Assembly: GCA_009839635.1 (NCBI GenBank)
Contig: VXPJ01000114.1
Span: 1 to 5,688 of the forward strand
Direction: 5' to 3'
From: Pseudomonadota bacterium
Lineage (GTDB): Bacteria > Pseudomonadota > Gammaproteobacteria > UBA4575
DNA length: 5,688 nt
A program made the translations under genes and the position numbers. Shown here piece after piece: positions 1 to 5,688 of this stretch. Every line of letters starts with the position of its first letter. Position 1 is the first letter of the stretch. The notes beneath the pieces were generated by a model that did no database searches, had not been told where the DNA came from, and saw nothing but the letters and a program-made list of their open reading frames with translations.

Positions 1-604
1 GGTGTGCAATGCCTGCTTTGGCAATCCCGGATAGAATCTTGTTACCGTTCGAAAGGCTGGTCCGGTTGTACCATTCGAGGAATTTCGACATTTCATCAGG
101 CACCTGAATTGCCGGTGGGGCTTCATAATGAACTTTTTCCCGTCCGTAAGGCCCGCTCACTATCCGCATTGGCGAAGGATCGTTGCGGTATGCACCTCGC
201 AGAACAGGTGTATAGCGCTGTTCCGGGATGGCCATGGATTGCCATTTGCCCAGCAGTTCATGTGTCAGGGATGTTTGCCAGTTCTTGCGAACGTCCACCA
301 GCAGCGAAGCAGCTCCCGCTGCTTTCTGGTCTGAGTTGTCCGGCAGAGTATCCGATGTGATCAGAGAAAGCAGCGATGACCTGACCGATTCCCTGTCCAG
401 GTCCTCTCCCTCAATGGCGCTGGTTTTGATAGCTTCGGAAAGCATCAAGTCGATCATGGCATCCTTTTGAGACACCATGGGGAGCGCATCAAAGCTGCCA
501 GCCAAGCGCTCGGAGTTTATGCGAAATTCAAGCTCCCGACCTTCAAGCGCACGCTTGTCATGGTAAAAATCTGGCCAGTCAGAGTGTTGCCATATCCATC
601 TCAT
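1..604 (-). CDS. Fic family protein with DUF4172-type N-terminus (partial, C-terminal part beyond left edge)
   Basis: Reading leftwards from ATG at 604 gives 201 uninterrupted codons that run off the window, so the 3' end is missing. The protein starts MRWIWQHSDWPDFYHD, the Trp-rich opening typical of the DUF4172 domain found ahead of Fic domains. Residues 61-66 (TSAIEG) fit the Fic inhibitory-helix motif [S/T]xxxE[G/N], with Glu65 as the expected inhibitory residue. Residues 155-180 (REKVHYEAPPAIQVP followed by EMSKFLEWYN) match the conserved stretch ahead of the Fic core, and the visible part ends at AGIAH, just before where the catalytic HPFxDGNGR loop should come. Fic proteins usually transfer AMP to hydroxyl groups of target proteins; a Glu of this type keeps the enzyme inactive until it is displaced. 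The start is well fixed: an in-frame TAG lies 12 bases upstream, and no other start codon lies between. No Shine-Dalgarno sequence is visible. The gene follows guaA on the same strand after 147 bp and appears to have its own promoter. The target and the catalytic residues cannot be seen here. Confidence 0.88.
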   Translation of the reverse strand, partial: MRWIWQHSDWPDFYHDKRALEGRELEFRINSERLAGSFDALPMVSQKDAMIDLMLSEAIKTSAIEGEDLDRESVRSSLLSLITSDTLPDNSDQKAAGAASLLVDVRKNWQTSLTHELLGKWQSMAIPEQRYTPVLRGAYRNDPSPMRIVSGPYGREKVHYEAPPAIQVPDEMSKFLEWYNRTSLSNGNKILSGIAKAGIAH

Positions 605-656
605 GGCGTGATTCTAGCATTTATTCACGCCATATTAAATAATTTTTTGGCGTGAT
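605..656. repeat. Three copies of heptamer GGCGTGA around the fic promoter, candidate operator
   Basis: GGCGTGA occurs at 605-611 (plus), inverted as TCACGCC at 625-631, and again at 649-655 (plus). The first and third copies extend to the octamer GGCGTGAT. The copies lie between the -10 box and the start codon, inside the -35/-10 spacer, and upstream of the -35 box, about 20 and 24 bp apart centre to centre, in AT-rich sequence. This layout is what a repressor operator would look like. Which protein would bind is not shown; autoregulation or a regulator encoded beyond the left edge are both possible. Confidence 0.5.
611..639 (-). promoter_or_regulatory. Probable fic promoter, extended -10, leaderless
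   Basis: On the minus strand TAGAAT (616 down to 611) matches the -10 consensus at five of six positions and is preceded by TGC, an extended -10 element. A weak -35 (TTTAAT, 639 down to 634) lies 17 bp upstream. The ATG of the Fic gene begins only six bases after the -10 box, so transcription would start at or within a base or two of the start codon. This agrees with the absence of a ribosome binding site. It is a motif match only and has not been tested. Confidence 0.5.
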
Positions 657-751
657 AATAGCCAGGAATACCGCCACATTCACTCAAGAAGAAGCGCCCG
701 GACGCTGCCGTAATCCTCTCCTCCAATCCGGGTTCGGTGCATCTCCTTACT

Positions 752-2326
752 TTATTCCCATTCAATAGTAGCCGGGGGCTTGCCTGAGATATCGTAGGTA
801 ACCCTGGAGATTCCGGGCACTTCGTTGATGATACGCCTTGAGACATGATCCAGAAAATCGTCTGGCAACCGGGCCCAGCGTGCGGTCATGAAATCCGTCG
901 TTTCAACAGCACGCAAGGCAACTACGTAGTCATACTTCCTGCCATCGCCCATCACGCCCACGGACTTCACAGGCAGGAACACGGCGAAGGCCTGGGCAAC
1001 CTGGTCATACAGGTCGTCTTTTCTTAATTCGTGAATGAAAATGTCGTCCACCCGCTGCAGTATCTGCACGTATTCCGGCTTGACCTCACCCAGAATGCGC
1101 ACCCCCAGTCCGGGGCCCGGGAAGGGATGGCGAAAAACAATCTCGCGAGGCAGTCCGAGTTCCAAGCCGATCTTGCGGACTTCATCCTTGAACAGTTCCT
1201 TCAGGGGCTCGACGAGTTTCAGATCCATTTGCTCCGGCAGGCCCGCAACATTATGGTGGGACTTGATCAGATCCGCTTTCCCGGTTGCAGCGCCCGCCGA
1301 TTCAATGACATCCGGATATATAGTTCCCTGTGCAAGCCATTTCACGTTGCTGATTTTTTTTGCCTCGGCCTCGAAGATCTTGATAAAAAGATTGCCGATG
1401 ATGACCCGTTTCTGCTCCGGGTCTGCAATACCTTCAAGTGCATCGAAATACTGCTGTCCGGCATTTACACGGATCACATCTATTCCTGGGTATCCGGCAA
1501 ACGCCTGCATCACCTGATCACCTTCATGAAGCCGCAAAAGGCCCGTGTCGACAAAAATACAGGTGAGCTGATCGCCAATGGCCCTGCTTAGCAACGCCGC
1601 GACCACGGACGAGTCCACGCCGCCGGACAAGGCCAGCAAAACCCGGTCAGAACCGACCTGGTGGCGAACCTGGTCCACCGACTCGTGAATGACATTTGCA
1701 GCCGTCCAGCTAGTCCCGCAACCGCAAATCCTGTTGACAAACCGCTCCAGGATCTGTTTGCCCTGTCTGGTATGGGTGACTTCCGGGTGGAATTGCAAAC
1801 CGAACAACTTGTCCCGTTCATTGGCAATTGCAGCAATCGGCGAACCCGCGCTGCTGCCAATCACTTCGAATCCGTCTGGCAGCTTTACGACACGGTCCCC
1901 GTGTGACATCCAGACATCAAGAATATTGAGGCCGTTTTGCATTTTGTTGTCACTGATGCCCTCCAGCAACTCGGAGTTAGCCTCCACCTGCACCTGGGCA
2001 TAGCCAAATTCCCGCTGACCTGAAACCTCGACCTCGCCCCCCATCTGTTTGGCCATGACCTGCATGCCGTAACAGATACCCAATACCGGGACGCCCTGTT
2101 CCAGGACCGGCGCGATCGCATCCACGGCAGAATCTGTTGCAACGGAGTCCGGCCCCCCTGACAACACGATGCCTTTTGCATGGAAAGCCGCGATTTTCTC
2201 CCTGGATGCATCCCAGGGGAAAATTTCGCAATAGGTACCGATCTCACGAATCCGTCTTGCGATCAGTTGTGTGTACTGGGATCCGAAATCGAGGATCAGA
2301 ACCCGGTCTGCCCGGATGTCAGTCAT
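752..2326 (-). CDS. guaA: GMP synthase (glutamine-hydrolysing)
   Basis: This 524-residue cytoplasmic enzyme converts XMP to GMP using ATP and glutamine, the last step of guanine nucleotide synthesis. The N-terminal class I glutamine amidotransferase domain (about 7-200) carries the nucleophile Cys85 in GICYGMQ and the partners His180 and Glu182 in FHPEVTH. The ATP pyrophosphatase domain starts near 210 and has the PP-loop SGGVDSS at 234-240. The C-terminal dimerisation domain (about 400-524) ends in the typical DISGKPPATIEWE. Length and motif spacing are within a residue or so of E. coli GuaA (525 aa), and nothing is missing. The start is fixed by an in-frame TGA nine bases upstream. The ribosome binding site is poor (AGG only two bases before ATG), which suggests translation may depend partly on guaB translation just upstream. 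It lies 49 bp after guaB on the same strand with no promoter evident between them. Confidence 0.98.
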   Translation of the reverse strand: MTDIRADRVLILDFGSQYTQLIARRIREIGTYCEIFPWDASREKIAAFHAKGIVLSGGPDSVATDSAVDAIAPVLEQGVPVLGICYGMQVMAKQMGGEVEVSGQREFGYAQVQVEANSELLEGISDNKMQNGLNILDVWMSHGDRVVKLPDGFEVIGSSAGSPIAAIANERDKLFGLQFHPEVTHTRQGKQILERFVNRICGCGTSWTAANVIHESVDQVRHQVGSDRVLLALSGGVDSSVVAALLSRAIGDQLTCIFVDTGLLRLHEGDQVMQAFAGYPGIDVIRVNAGQQYFDALEGIADPEQKRVIIGNLFIKIFEAEAKKISNVKWLAQGTIYPDVIESAGAATGKADLIKSHHNVAGLPEQMDLKLVEPLKELFKDEVRKIGLELGLPREIVFRHPFPGPGLGVRILGEVKPEYVQILQRVDDIFIHELRKDDLYDQVAQAFAVFLPVKSVGVMGDGRKYDYVVALRAVETTDFMTARWARLPDDFLDHVSRRIINEVPGISRVTYDISGKPPATIEWE

Positions 2327-2375
2327 TGCCTGTCATCAAAAAACTGTAGGCGACCATGTCCTGACAACTCGGCTG

Positions 2376-3833
2376 TCATTCAAGATGGTAATTGGGAGCT
2401 TCCTTGGTGATGGTCACATCATGGACATGGCTCTCGCGTATCCCGGCCGAGGAGATCCTCACAAATTCAGGTCGGGTGCGCATCTCCTCGATGTCGGTAC
2501 ACCCGACATATCCCATGCTGGAACGCAGACCACCCAGAAGTTGCTGGATGATGGCGAGCACGATCCCTTTATACGGCACGCGCCCCTCGATTCCCTCGGG
2601 CACGTATTTTCCTTTGGTGAAGTCCTCACCTTGGAAATAGCGATCCCCGGACCCCATCTGCATCGCGGACAGGGAGCCCATGCCGCGATAGGTCTTGTAC
2701 GAGCGCCCCTGGTAGAGCTCAACCTCACCCGGTGCCTCTTTGGTACCCGCGAACAAGCCACCGATCATGACCGTATGGGCACCTGCCGCAATGGCTTTGG
2801 CAACATCTCCCGAATAGCGTATGCCGCCATCAGCAATGATCGGGACTTCGGACTGGATCGCCTGGTGGACATTGTTCACCGCACTGATCTGTGGAACCCC
2901 CACCCCCGCCACGATTCTGGTCGTACAGATGGAACCGGGTCCGATCCCTACCTTCACTGCATCTGCACCCGCCTCGATCAGGCCTTTCGCCGCCTCGCCG
3001 GTTGCAATATTGCCGCCAATCACCTGGATTCCGGGACAATTTTCCTTGATCCAGCGAACACGGTCGAATACTGCCTGGGAATGTCCATGCGCGGTGTCCA
3101 CCACGATGACATCCGCGCCCGCCTGCACGAGCTTTTCAACGCGCAGATCCGTATCAGGCCCCACGCCCACGGCCGCACCGACCAGCAGGCGCCCTTCCCC
3201 GTCCTTGCAGGCGTGGGGGAAATCCGTCGACTTCTGAATGTCCTTCACCGTGATCAGTCCCCGCAGCTCGAAATCATCATTGACCACCAAGACCTTCTCG
3301 ATACGGTGCTCATGCAGCAGGCCCTGGATTTCTTCTGTTCCGGCACCTTCCTTGACGGTGACCAGGCGCTCCCGTTGAGTCATGATCTTGGACACGGGCT
3401 CATCCCTGCGGGTTTCAAATCGCAAATCCCGGCTGGTGACTATGCCGACGAGCGACTCACCCACGACCACCGGAACCCCTGATATGTTTTTCTCCCGGGT
3501 CAGTTCGAGCACTTCCCCTATGCTGCTGTCGGGGTCTACGCAGATTGGATCCTTGATGACACCGCTTTCAAACTTCTTGACCATGCGAACCTCATCCGCC
3601 TGGCCCGCGATCGGCAGGTTTTTGTGGATCACACCGAGTCCACCTTCCTGGGCCAGCGCTATCGCCAGGCGGCCTTCGGTCACCGTATCCATGGCTGAAG
3701 AAAGTAATGGGATGTTGAGGGAAATCTCGCGGGTCAGTTGCGTCTTGAGATCGACGTCGCGCGGTAATACGCTGGAGTGGGCCGGGATTAGGGAAACATC
3801 ATCAAATGTCAACGCGTCGTATTTGATTTGCAT
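2376..3833 (-). CDS. guaB: Inosine-5'-monophosphate dehydrogenase
   Basis: GuaB oxidises IMP to XMP with NAD+, the committed step towards guanine nucleotides; it works as a cytoplasmic tetramer. The 485-residue protein has the IMPDH TIM barrel interrupted by a Bateman module of two CBS domains (about 92-205). The catalytic loop GPGSICTTRIV contains Cys303, which forms the covalent intermediate. The phosphate-binding ADGGIR (334-339), the YRGMGS segment (382-387) and the flap pair Arg398-Tyr399 in GSGDRYFQ are all present. Length is close to E. coli GuaB (488 aa), and the enzyme should be fully active. The start ATG is supported by AGGA six bases upstream and by an in-frame TAA further upstream. 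It is the first gene of the guaB-guaA operon and is transcribed away from xseA. Confidence 0.98.
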   Translation of the reverse strand: MQIKYDALTFDDVSLIPAHSSVLPRDVDLKTQLTREISLNIPLLSSAMDTVTEGRLAIALAQEGGLGVIHKNLPIAGQADEVRMVKKFESGVIKDPICVDPDSSIGEVLELTREKNISGVPVVVGESLVGIVTSRDLRFETRRDEPVSKIMTQRERLVTVKEGAGTEEIQGLLHEHRIEKVLVVNDDFELRGLITVKDIQKSTDFPHACKDGEGRLLVGAAVGVGPDTDLRVEKLVQAGADVIVVDTAHGHSQAVFDRVRWIKENCPGIQVIGGNIATGEAAKGLIEAGADAVKVGIGPGSICTTRIVAGVGVPQISAVNNVHQAIQSEVPIIADGGIRYSGDVAKAIAAGAHTVMIGGLFAGTKEAPGEVELYQGRSYKTYRGMGSLSAMQMGSGDRYFQGEDFTKGKYVPEGIEGRVPYKGIVLAIIQQLLGGLRSSMGYVGCTDIEEMRTRPEFVRISSAGIRESHVHDVTITKEAPNYHLE

Positions 3834-3839
3834 AACTTG

Positions 3840-3843
3840 TCCT
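3840..3843 (-). promoter_or_regulatory. Ribosome binding site of guaB
   Basis: AGGA on the minus strand ends six bases before the guaB ATG, good spacing for a Shine-Dalgarno sequence. It is the clearest ribosome binding site in the window and supports the chosen guaB start. Confidence 0.6.
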
Positions 3844-3844
3844 G

Positions 3845-3858
3845 CGCCTTAAGGGGCG
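3845..3858. repeat. Short palindrome in the guaB leader (CCTTAAGG core)
   Basis: CCTTAAGG at 3847-3854 is a perfect 8-bp palindrome; CGCC (3845-3848) and GGCG (3855-3858) can also pair around the AT-rich centre. It lies just downstream of the predicted guaB transcription start and ahead of the ribosome binding site, so it could be a protein site or a small leader hairpin. It does not resemble the E. coli PurR site. A function is only a guess. Confidence 0.3.
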
Positions 3859-3862
3859 GTTT

Positions 3863-3891
3863 ATTATAGGGACTGCCTATTTCGCGGTAAA
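3863..3891 (-). promoter_or_regulatory. guaB-guaA operon promoter (sigma-70 type)
   Basis: The minus strand has a perfect -10 box TATAAT (3868 down to 3863) and a -35 box TTTACC (3891 down to 3886, four of six to TTGACA) with an ideal 17-bp spacer. Transcription would start near 3856, giving a leader of about 20-25 bases before the guaB ATG. It is the best promoter match seen in the window and should drive both gua genes. No PurR-like operator (ACGCAAACGTTTGCGT type) is visible in the divergent region. Confidence 0.75.
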
Positions 3892-3918
3892 CTCACTTTA
3901 GCATTAACTGACTACAAT
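3890..3918 (+). promoter_or_regulatory. Candidate xseA promoter
   Basis: TACAAT at 3913-3918 matches the -10 consensus at five of six positions and lies 15 bases before the xseA start codon. The hexamer at the proper -35 distance (AACTCA, 3890-3895) is poor. Transcription from here would give a leader of under ten bases, in keeping with the lack of a ribosome binding site. The -35 region abuts the -35 box of the divergent guaB promoter, so the two might compete for RNA polymerase. Confidence 0.3.
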
Positions 3919-3933
3919 CCTGTTTCAGACAAA

Positions 3934-5304
3934 ATGGTCCATCCATCCGACACGGATCACCCACCTTCCGTTTCCGGTACCGCAGAAAGACGGGTGTACT
4001 CCGTCAGCCAGCTCAACCGGGAAGTAAAGCATCTGCTGCTGCAAAACCTGCCTCAGGTATGGCTGGAAGGAGAACTTTCCAATGTCGCTCGGCCGGCATC
4101 CGGGCATTTGTATTTCTCGCTCAAAGACGAGCATGCACAGGTGCGCGGCGTGATGTTCAGCCGGGCCAACCGCTCGCTGCCTTTCGAGCCTGGCGACGGA
4201 ATGCATGTTCTGGTCAGGGCGAGTGTCACTTTGTACGAGCCGCGCGGGCAATACCAGCTGATCGTTGAACACATGGAAGAAGCCGGTGTCGGGATCTTGC
4301 AGCGCAGGTATGAAGAACTCAAAGGAAGGCTCAGCGAAGAGGGGCTGTTCCGTGCTGCACACAAGCAGGCACTGCCGGGTTTCCCCGCCACACTCTGCAT
4401 TGTCACTTCGGCCACCGGGGCTGCAATACGGGACATTCTCAGTGTTTTGGCTCGCAGGTTTCCCCCGCTCTTTGTACGGGTCTACGCCATTCCGGTACAG
4501 GGAGAGGCTTCAGCACCCGCCGTGGTCGACGCCATACAGACAATCAACCGACGCAAGGATGGAGATGTCATTATTCTGGCACGGGGGGGCGGCTCGATCG
4601 AGGATCTCTGGTCTTTTAACGAAGAATCCGTGGCACGCGCCATTTTTGCTTCCAAACTGCCGGTGGTGACCGGCATCGGGCATGAAGTCGATTTCACGAT
4701 CGCCGATTTTGTAGCGGACCTGCGTGCACCGACACCTTCGGCGGCAGCCGAACTTGTCGTACCGGATGCCGCCGAAATCCTTGAAACCCTGGAGCAGCTT
4801 CGCGAATCCATGACTTACCTGGTCCACACGGCTGCAGGTAACCTGCACCAGACTCTTGACTGGATGAGGCAACGGCTTGAACACCTGCACCCCAAACTGA
4901 CCGTACAACGGAACAGGCAACTTCTTGTCGAGCTGGCAAGACGTGCCGAAAATGCGGCAAAACTCAAACATTCCTATCAGGACAATGCACTGATCAGTCT
5001 GCACGCCCGGCTTGGGAGGCTGTCGCCTGAACTGCAGATCCATAAATCCCGAATTCAGCTGACACACCTGCATACACGCCTGAACCACCTGGTACGTGTC
5101 AAAAAGGAACACGAGGAGCACCAACTGGAAGCGCTTGCCCGTACGCTTGATACGGCAAGTCCGAACGCCACCCTGAAACGTGGCTATTCCATCGTGACAC
5201 GGGAGAAAAACGGCCAGATACTGCGCGATGCCTCCAAGGCCAGTCCAGACGAAAGAATCCAGGTTCAACTGGCCAAGGGGCGTCTCTCTGCCCGCGTAGA
5301 ATAA
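3934..5304 (+). CDS. xseA: Exodeoxyribonuclease VII large subunit
   Basis: XseA is the catalytic subunit of exonuclease VII, which degrades single-stranded DNA from both ends in repair; it works with several copies of small XseB, which is not encoded here. The 456-residue protein has an N-terminal OB fold (about 20-120, beginning YSVSQLNREVKHLL), then the catalytic domain with Asp167, Arg217 (in ARGGGSIEDLWSFNEE), His250 and Asp253 (in GIGHEVDFTIADF). All four sit at a constant 12-residue offset from the residues reported as essential in E. coli (D155, R205, H238, D241). LRAPTPSAAAEL follows at 263-274, then a long helical, Leu-rich segment (about 280-405) expected to form the extended coiled coil, and a C-terminal piece with LKRGYSIV (414-421). 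The total length equals that of E. coli XseA. The ATG is the first possible start after an upstream stop, but no Shine-Dalgarno precedes it; GTG at 3994 is a less likely alternative that would cut close to the OB fold. Confidence 0.97.
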   Translation: MVHPSDTDHPPSVSGTAERRVYSVSQLNREVKHLLLQNLPQVWLEGELSNVARPASGHLYFSLKDEHAQVRGVMFSRANRSLPFEPGDGMHVLVRASVTLYEPRGQYQLIVEHMEEAGVGILQRRYEELKGRLSEEGLFRAAHKQALPGFPATLCIVTSATGAAIRDILSVLARRFPPLFVRVYAIPVQGEASAPAVVDAIQTINRRKDGDVIILARGGGSIEDLWSFNEESVARAIFASKLPVVTGIGHEVDFTIADFVADLRAPTPSAAAELVVPDAAEILETLEQLRESMTYLVHTAAGNLHQTLDWMRQRLEHLHPKLTVQRNRQLLVELARRAENAAKLKHSYQDNALISLHARLGRLSPELQIHKSRIQLTHLHTRLNHLVRVKKEHEEHQLEALARTLDTASPNATLKRGYSIVTREKNGQILRDASKASPDERIQVQLAKGRLSARVE

Positions 5305-5372
5305 TTTTTAAGCGATCCATCCGGCTACACCGGCAATCCATTTGCCGCAAAAAATTTCAATGCCAAGAGTTC

Positions 5373-5401
5373 TTGCCAGACAGCTTATTATCTGGTATCT
5401 A
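5373..5401 (+). promoter_or_regulatory. Candidate promoter of the histone-like gene
   Basis: TTGCCA (5373-5378, four of six to TTGACA) is followed after 17 bp by TATCTA (5396-5401), which is a weak -10 box but is preceded by TGG as in an extended -10. An overlapping better -10 hexamer, TATTAT (5386-5391), has no suitable -35. The 123-bp gap after xseA shows no convincing terminator, so read-through from xseA is also possible. Confidence 0.3.
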
Positions 5402-5427
5402 GGCGCTTGGTTTTAACCGAGAGTCCC

Positions 5428-5688
5428 ATGGTCGCTAAAAAAACAGCCAGTCGAAAAAAAGCCGCAAGCAGGAAAAAATCGGCTGCCGGAAAACGTACTG
5501 TTGCCAGAAAGGCAACCGCTCGCAGGGTACCGGCTAAAAAGAAGACTGCGGCCAAGCGCAAGAGCCAGCCAAAGAAAAGACCAACCACCAGGAAAAAGGC
5601 AGCTGCCCAAAAAAAGGCACCGGCCAAAAAACGTGCTGCCAAAAAAACGGTAACTCGGAAAACAGCAGTCAAAAAGAAGTCTCCGGCT
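5428..5688 (+). CDS. Lys/Ala-rich histone H1-like DNA-binding protein (partial, 3' end beyond right edge)
   Basis: ATG at 5428 opens 87 codons without a stop, beginning MVAKKTASRKKAASRKKSAA. By my count 27 residues are Lys, 11 Arg and 21 Ala; the rest are mainly Thr, Ser, Pro and Val. There is no acidic, aromatic, Leu, Ile, Cys or His residue. Short blocks such as AKK, RKKA and APAKKRA recur imperfectly. This is the make-up of the disordered tails of bacterial histone H1-like proteins (chlamydial Hc1/Hc2, Pseudomonas AlgP and similar proteins), which bind DNA by charge and can compact the nucleoid. No folded domain is visible, but one could follow beyond the edge, so it might instead be a basic N-terminal tail on another protein. 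A weak GAG precedes the ATG. An in-frame TTG at 5407 is a less likely start because the residues it would add do not share the basic composition. The function is inferred from composition only. Confidence 0.72.
   Translation, partial: MVAKKTASRKKAASRKKSAAGKRTVARKATARRVPAKKKTAAKRKSQPKKRPTTRKKAAAQKKAPAKKRAAKKTVTRKTAVKKKSPA

Noticed and set aside
4..655. Several plus-strand open frames opposite fic
   Set aside because: The minus strand reads as a clear DUF4172-Fic protein; the plus-strand frames are its shadows.
683..706. Possible guaA terminator: AGCG/CGCT hairpin followed on the minus strand by TTCTTCTT
   Set aside because: The stem is only four base pairs with an interrupted T tract, too weak to call an intrinsic terminator.
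680..742. 20-codon frame after guaA (ATG at 742 on the minus strand) preceded by AAGGAG
   Set aside because: The Shine-Dalgarno-like bases abut the ATG with no spacing, and the peptide matches nothing I recognise.
625..846. 73-codon minus-strand frame overlapping the end of guaA
   Set aside because: It overlaps the conserved guaA C-terminus in another frame and resembles no known family, including TadA, which often follows guaA.
2362..2378. TGACA/TGTCA inverted repeat at the guaB stop codon
   Set aside because: A five-base-pair stem with a seven-base loop and no T tract; too weak to call an attenuator or a processing site.
2271..3482. 403-codon open frame on the plus strand opposite guaB
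   Set aside because: It lies antisense to unmistakable IMP dehydrogenase coding sequence, has no recognisable domain, and its His/Arg/Asp-rich make-up is that of a shadow frame.
4510..5268. 252-codon open frame on the minus strand inside xseA
   Set aside because: It is antisense to conserved XseA coding sequence and shows no family motif or ribosome binding site.
5316..5352. CCGG...CCGG hairpin and TTTGCCGCAAA after xseA as a terminator
   Set aside because: Stems of only four base pairs and no proper T tract on the plus strand.

Overview
This window looks like bacterial chromosome, most likely from a gammaproteobacterium. The main support is gene order. A guaB-guaA purine operon lies on the minus strand and divergent xseA on the plus strand, the same arrangement as around the E. 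coli gua operon. The three complete proteins are also close in length and motifs to their E. coli counterparts (GuaA 524 aa, GuaB 485 aa, XseA 456 aa). GC content looks moderate, roughly the mid-50s percent by eye. The genus cannot be told from the sequence alone.

Layout from left to right. Positions 1-604 (minus) hold the N-terminal 201 codons of a Fic-family protein with a DUF4172-type N-terminus and a recognisable inhibitory motif; the catalytic part lies beyond the left edge. Positions 605-751 are intergenic. The fic-proximal part holds three copies of the heptamer GGCGTGA around a probable leaderless fic promoter; the guaA-proximal part holds no gene or convincing terminator. Positions 752-2326 (minus) are guaA, 2327-2375 is a 49-bp spacer, and 2376-3833 (minus) is guaB. 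Positions 3834-3933 form a 100-bp divergent promoter region with a good guaB promoter and a weaker xseA candidate. Positions 3934-5304 (plus) are xseA. Positions 5305-5427 are intergenic with a tentative promoter. From 5428 to the right edge (plus) there is the start of a Lys/Ala-rich histone H1-like protein, still open at position 5688.

How the genes relate: GuaB oxidises IMP to XMP and GuaA aminates XMP to GMP, so the two form the guanine nucleotide branch of purine synthesis and are almost certainly co-transcribed from the guaB promoter. XseA is the catalytic subunit of exonuclease VII and shares only the promoter region with them. The Fic gene and the histone-like gene flank this conserved core and look like the variable, lineage-specific part. 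The place immediately after the 3' end of guaA is a known insertion hotspot for genomic islands, which makes the fic side the most interesting edge. I see no RNA gene, CRISPR array, insertion sequence or integrase in the window, and no clear evidence of an undescribed system.
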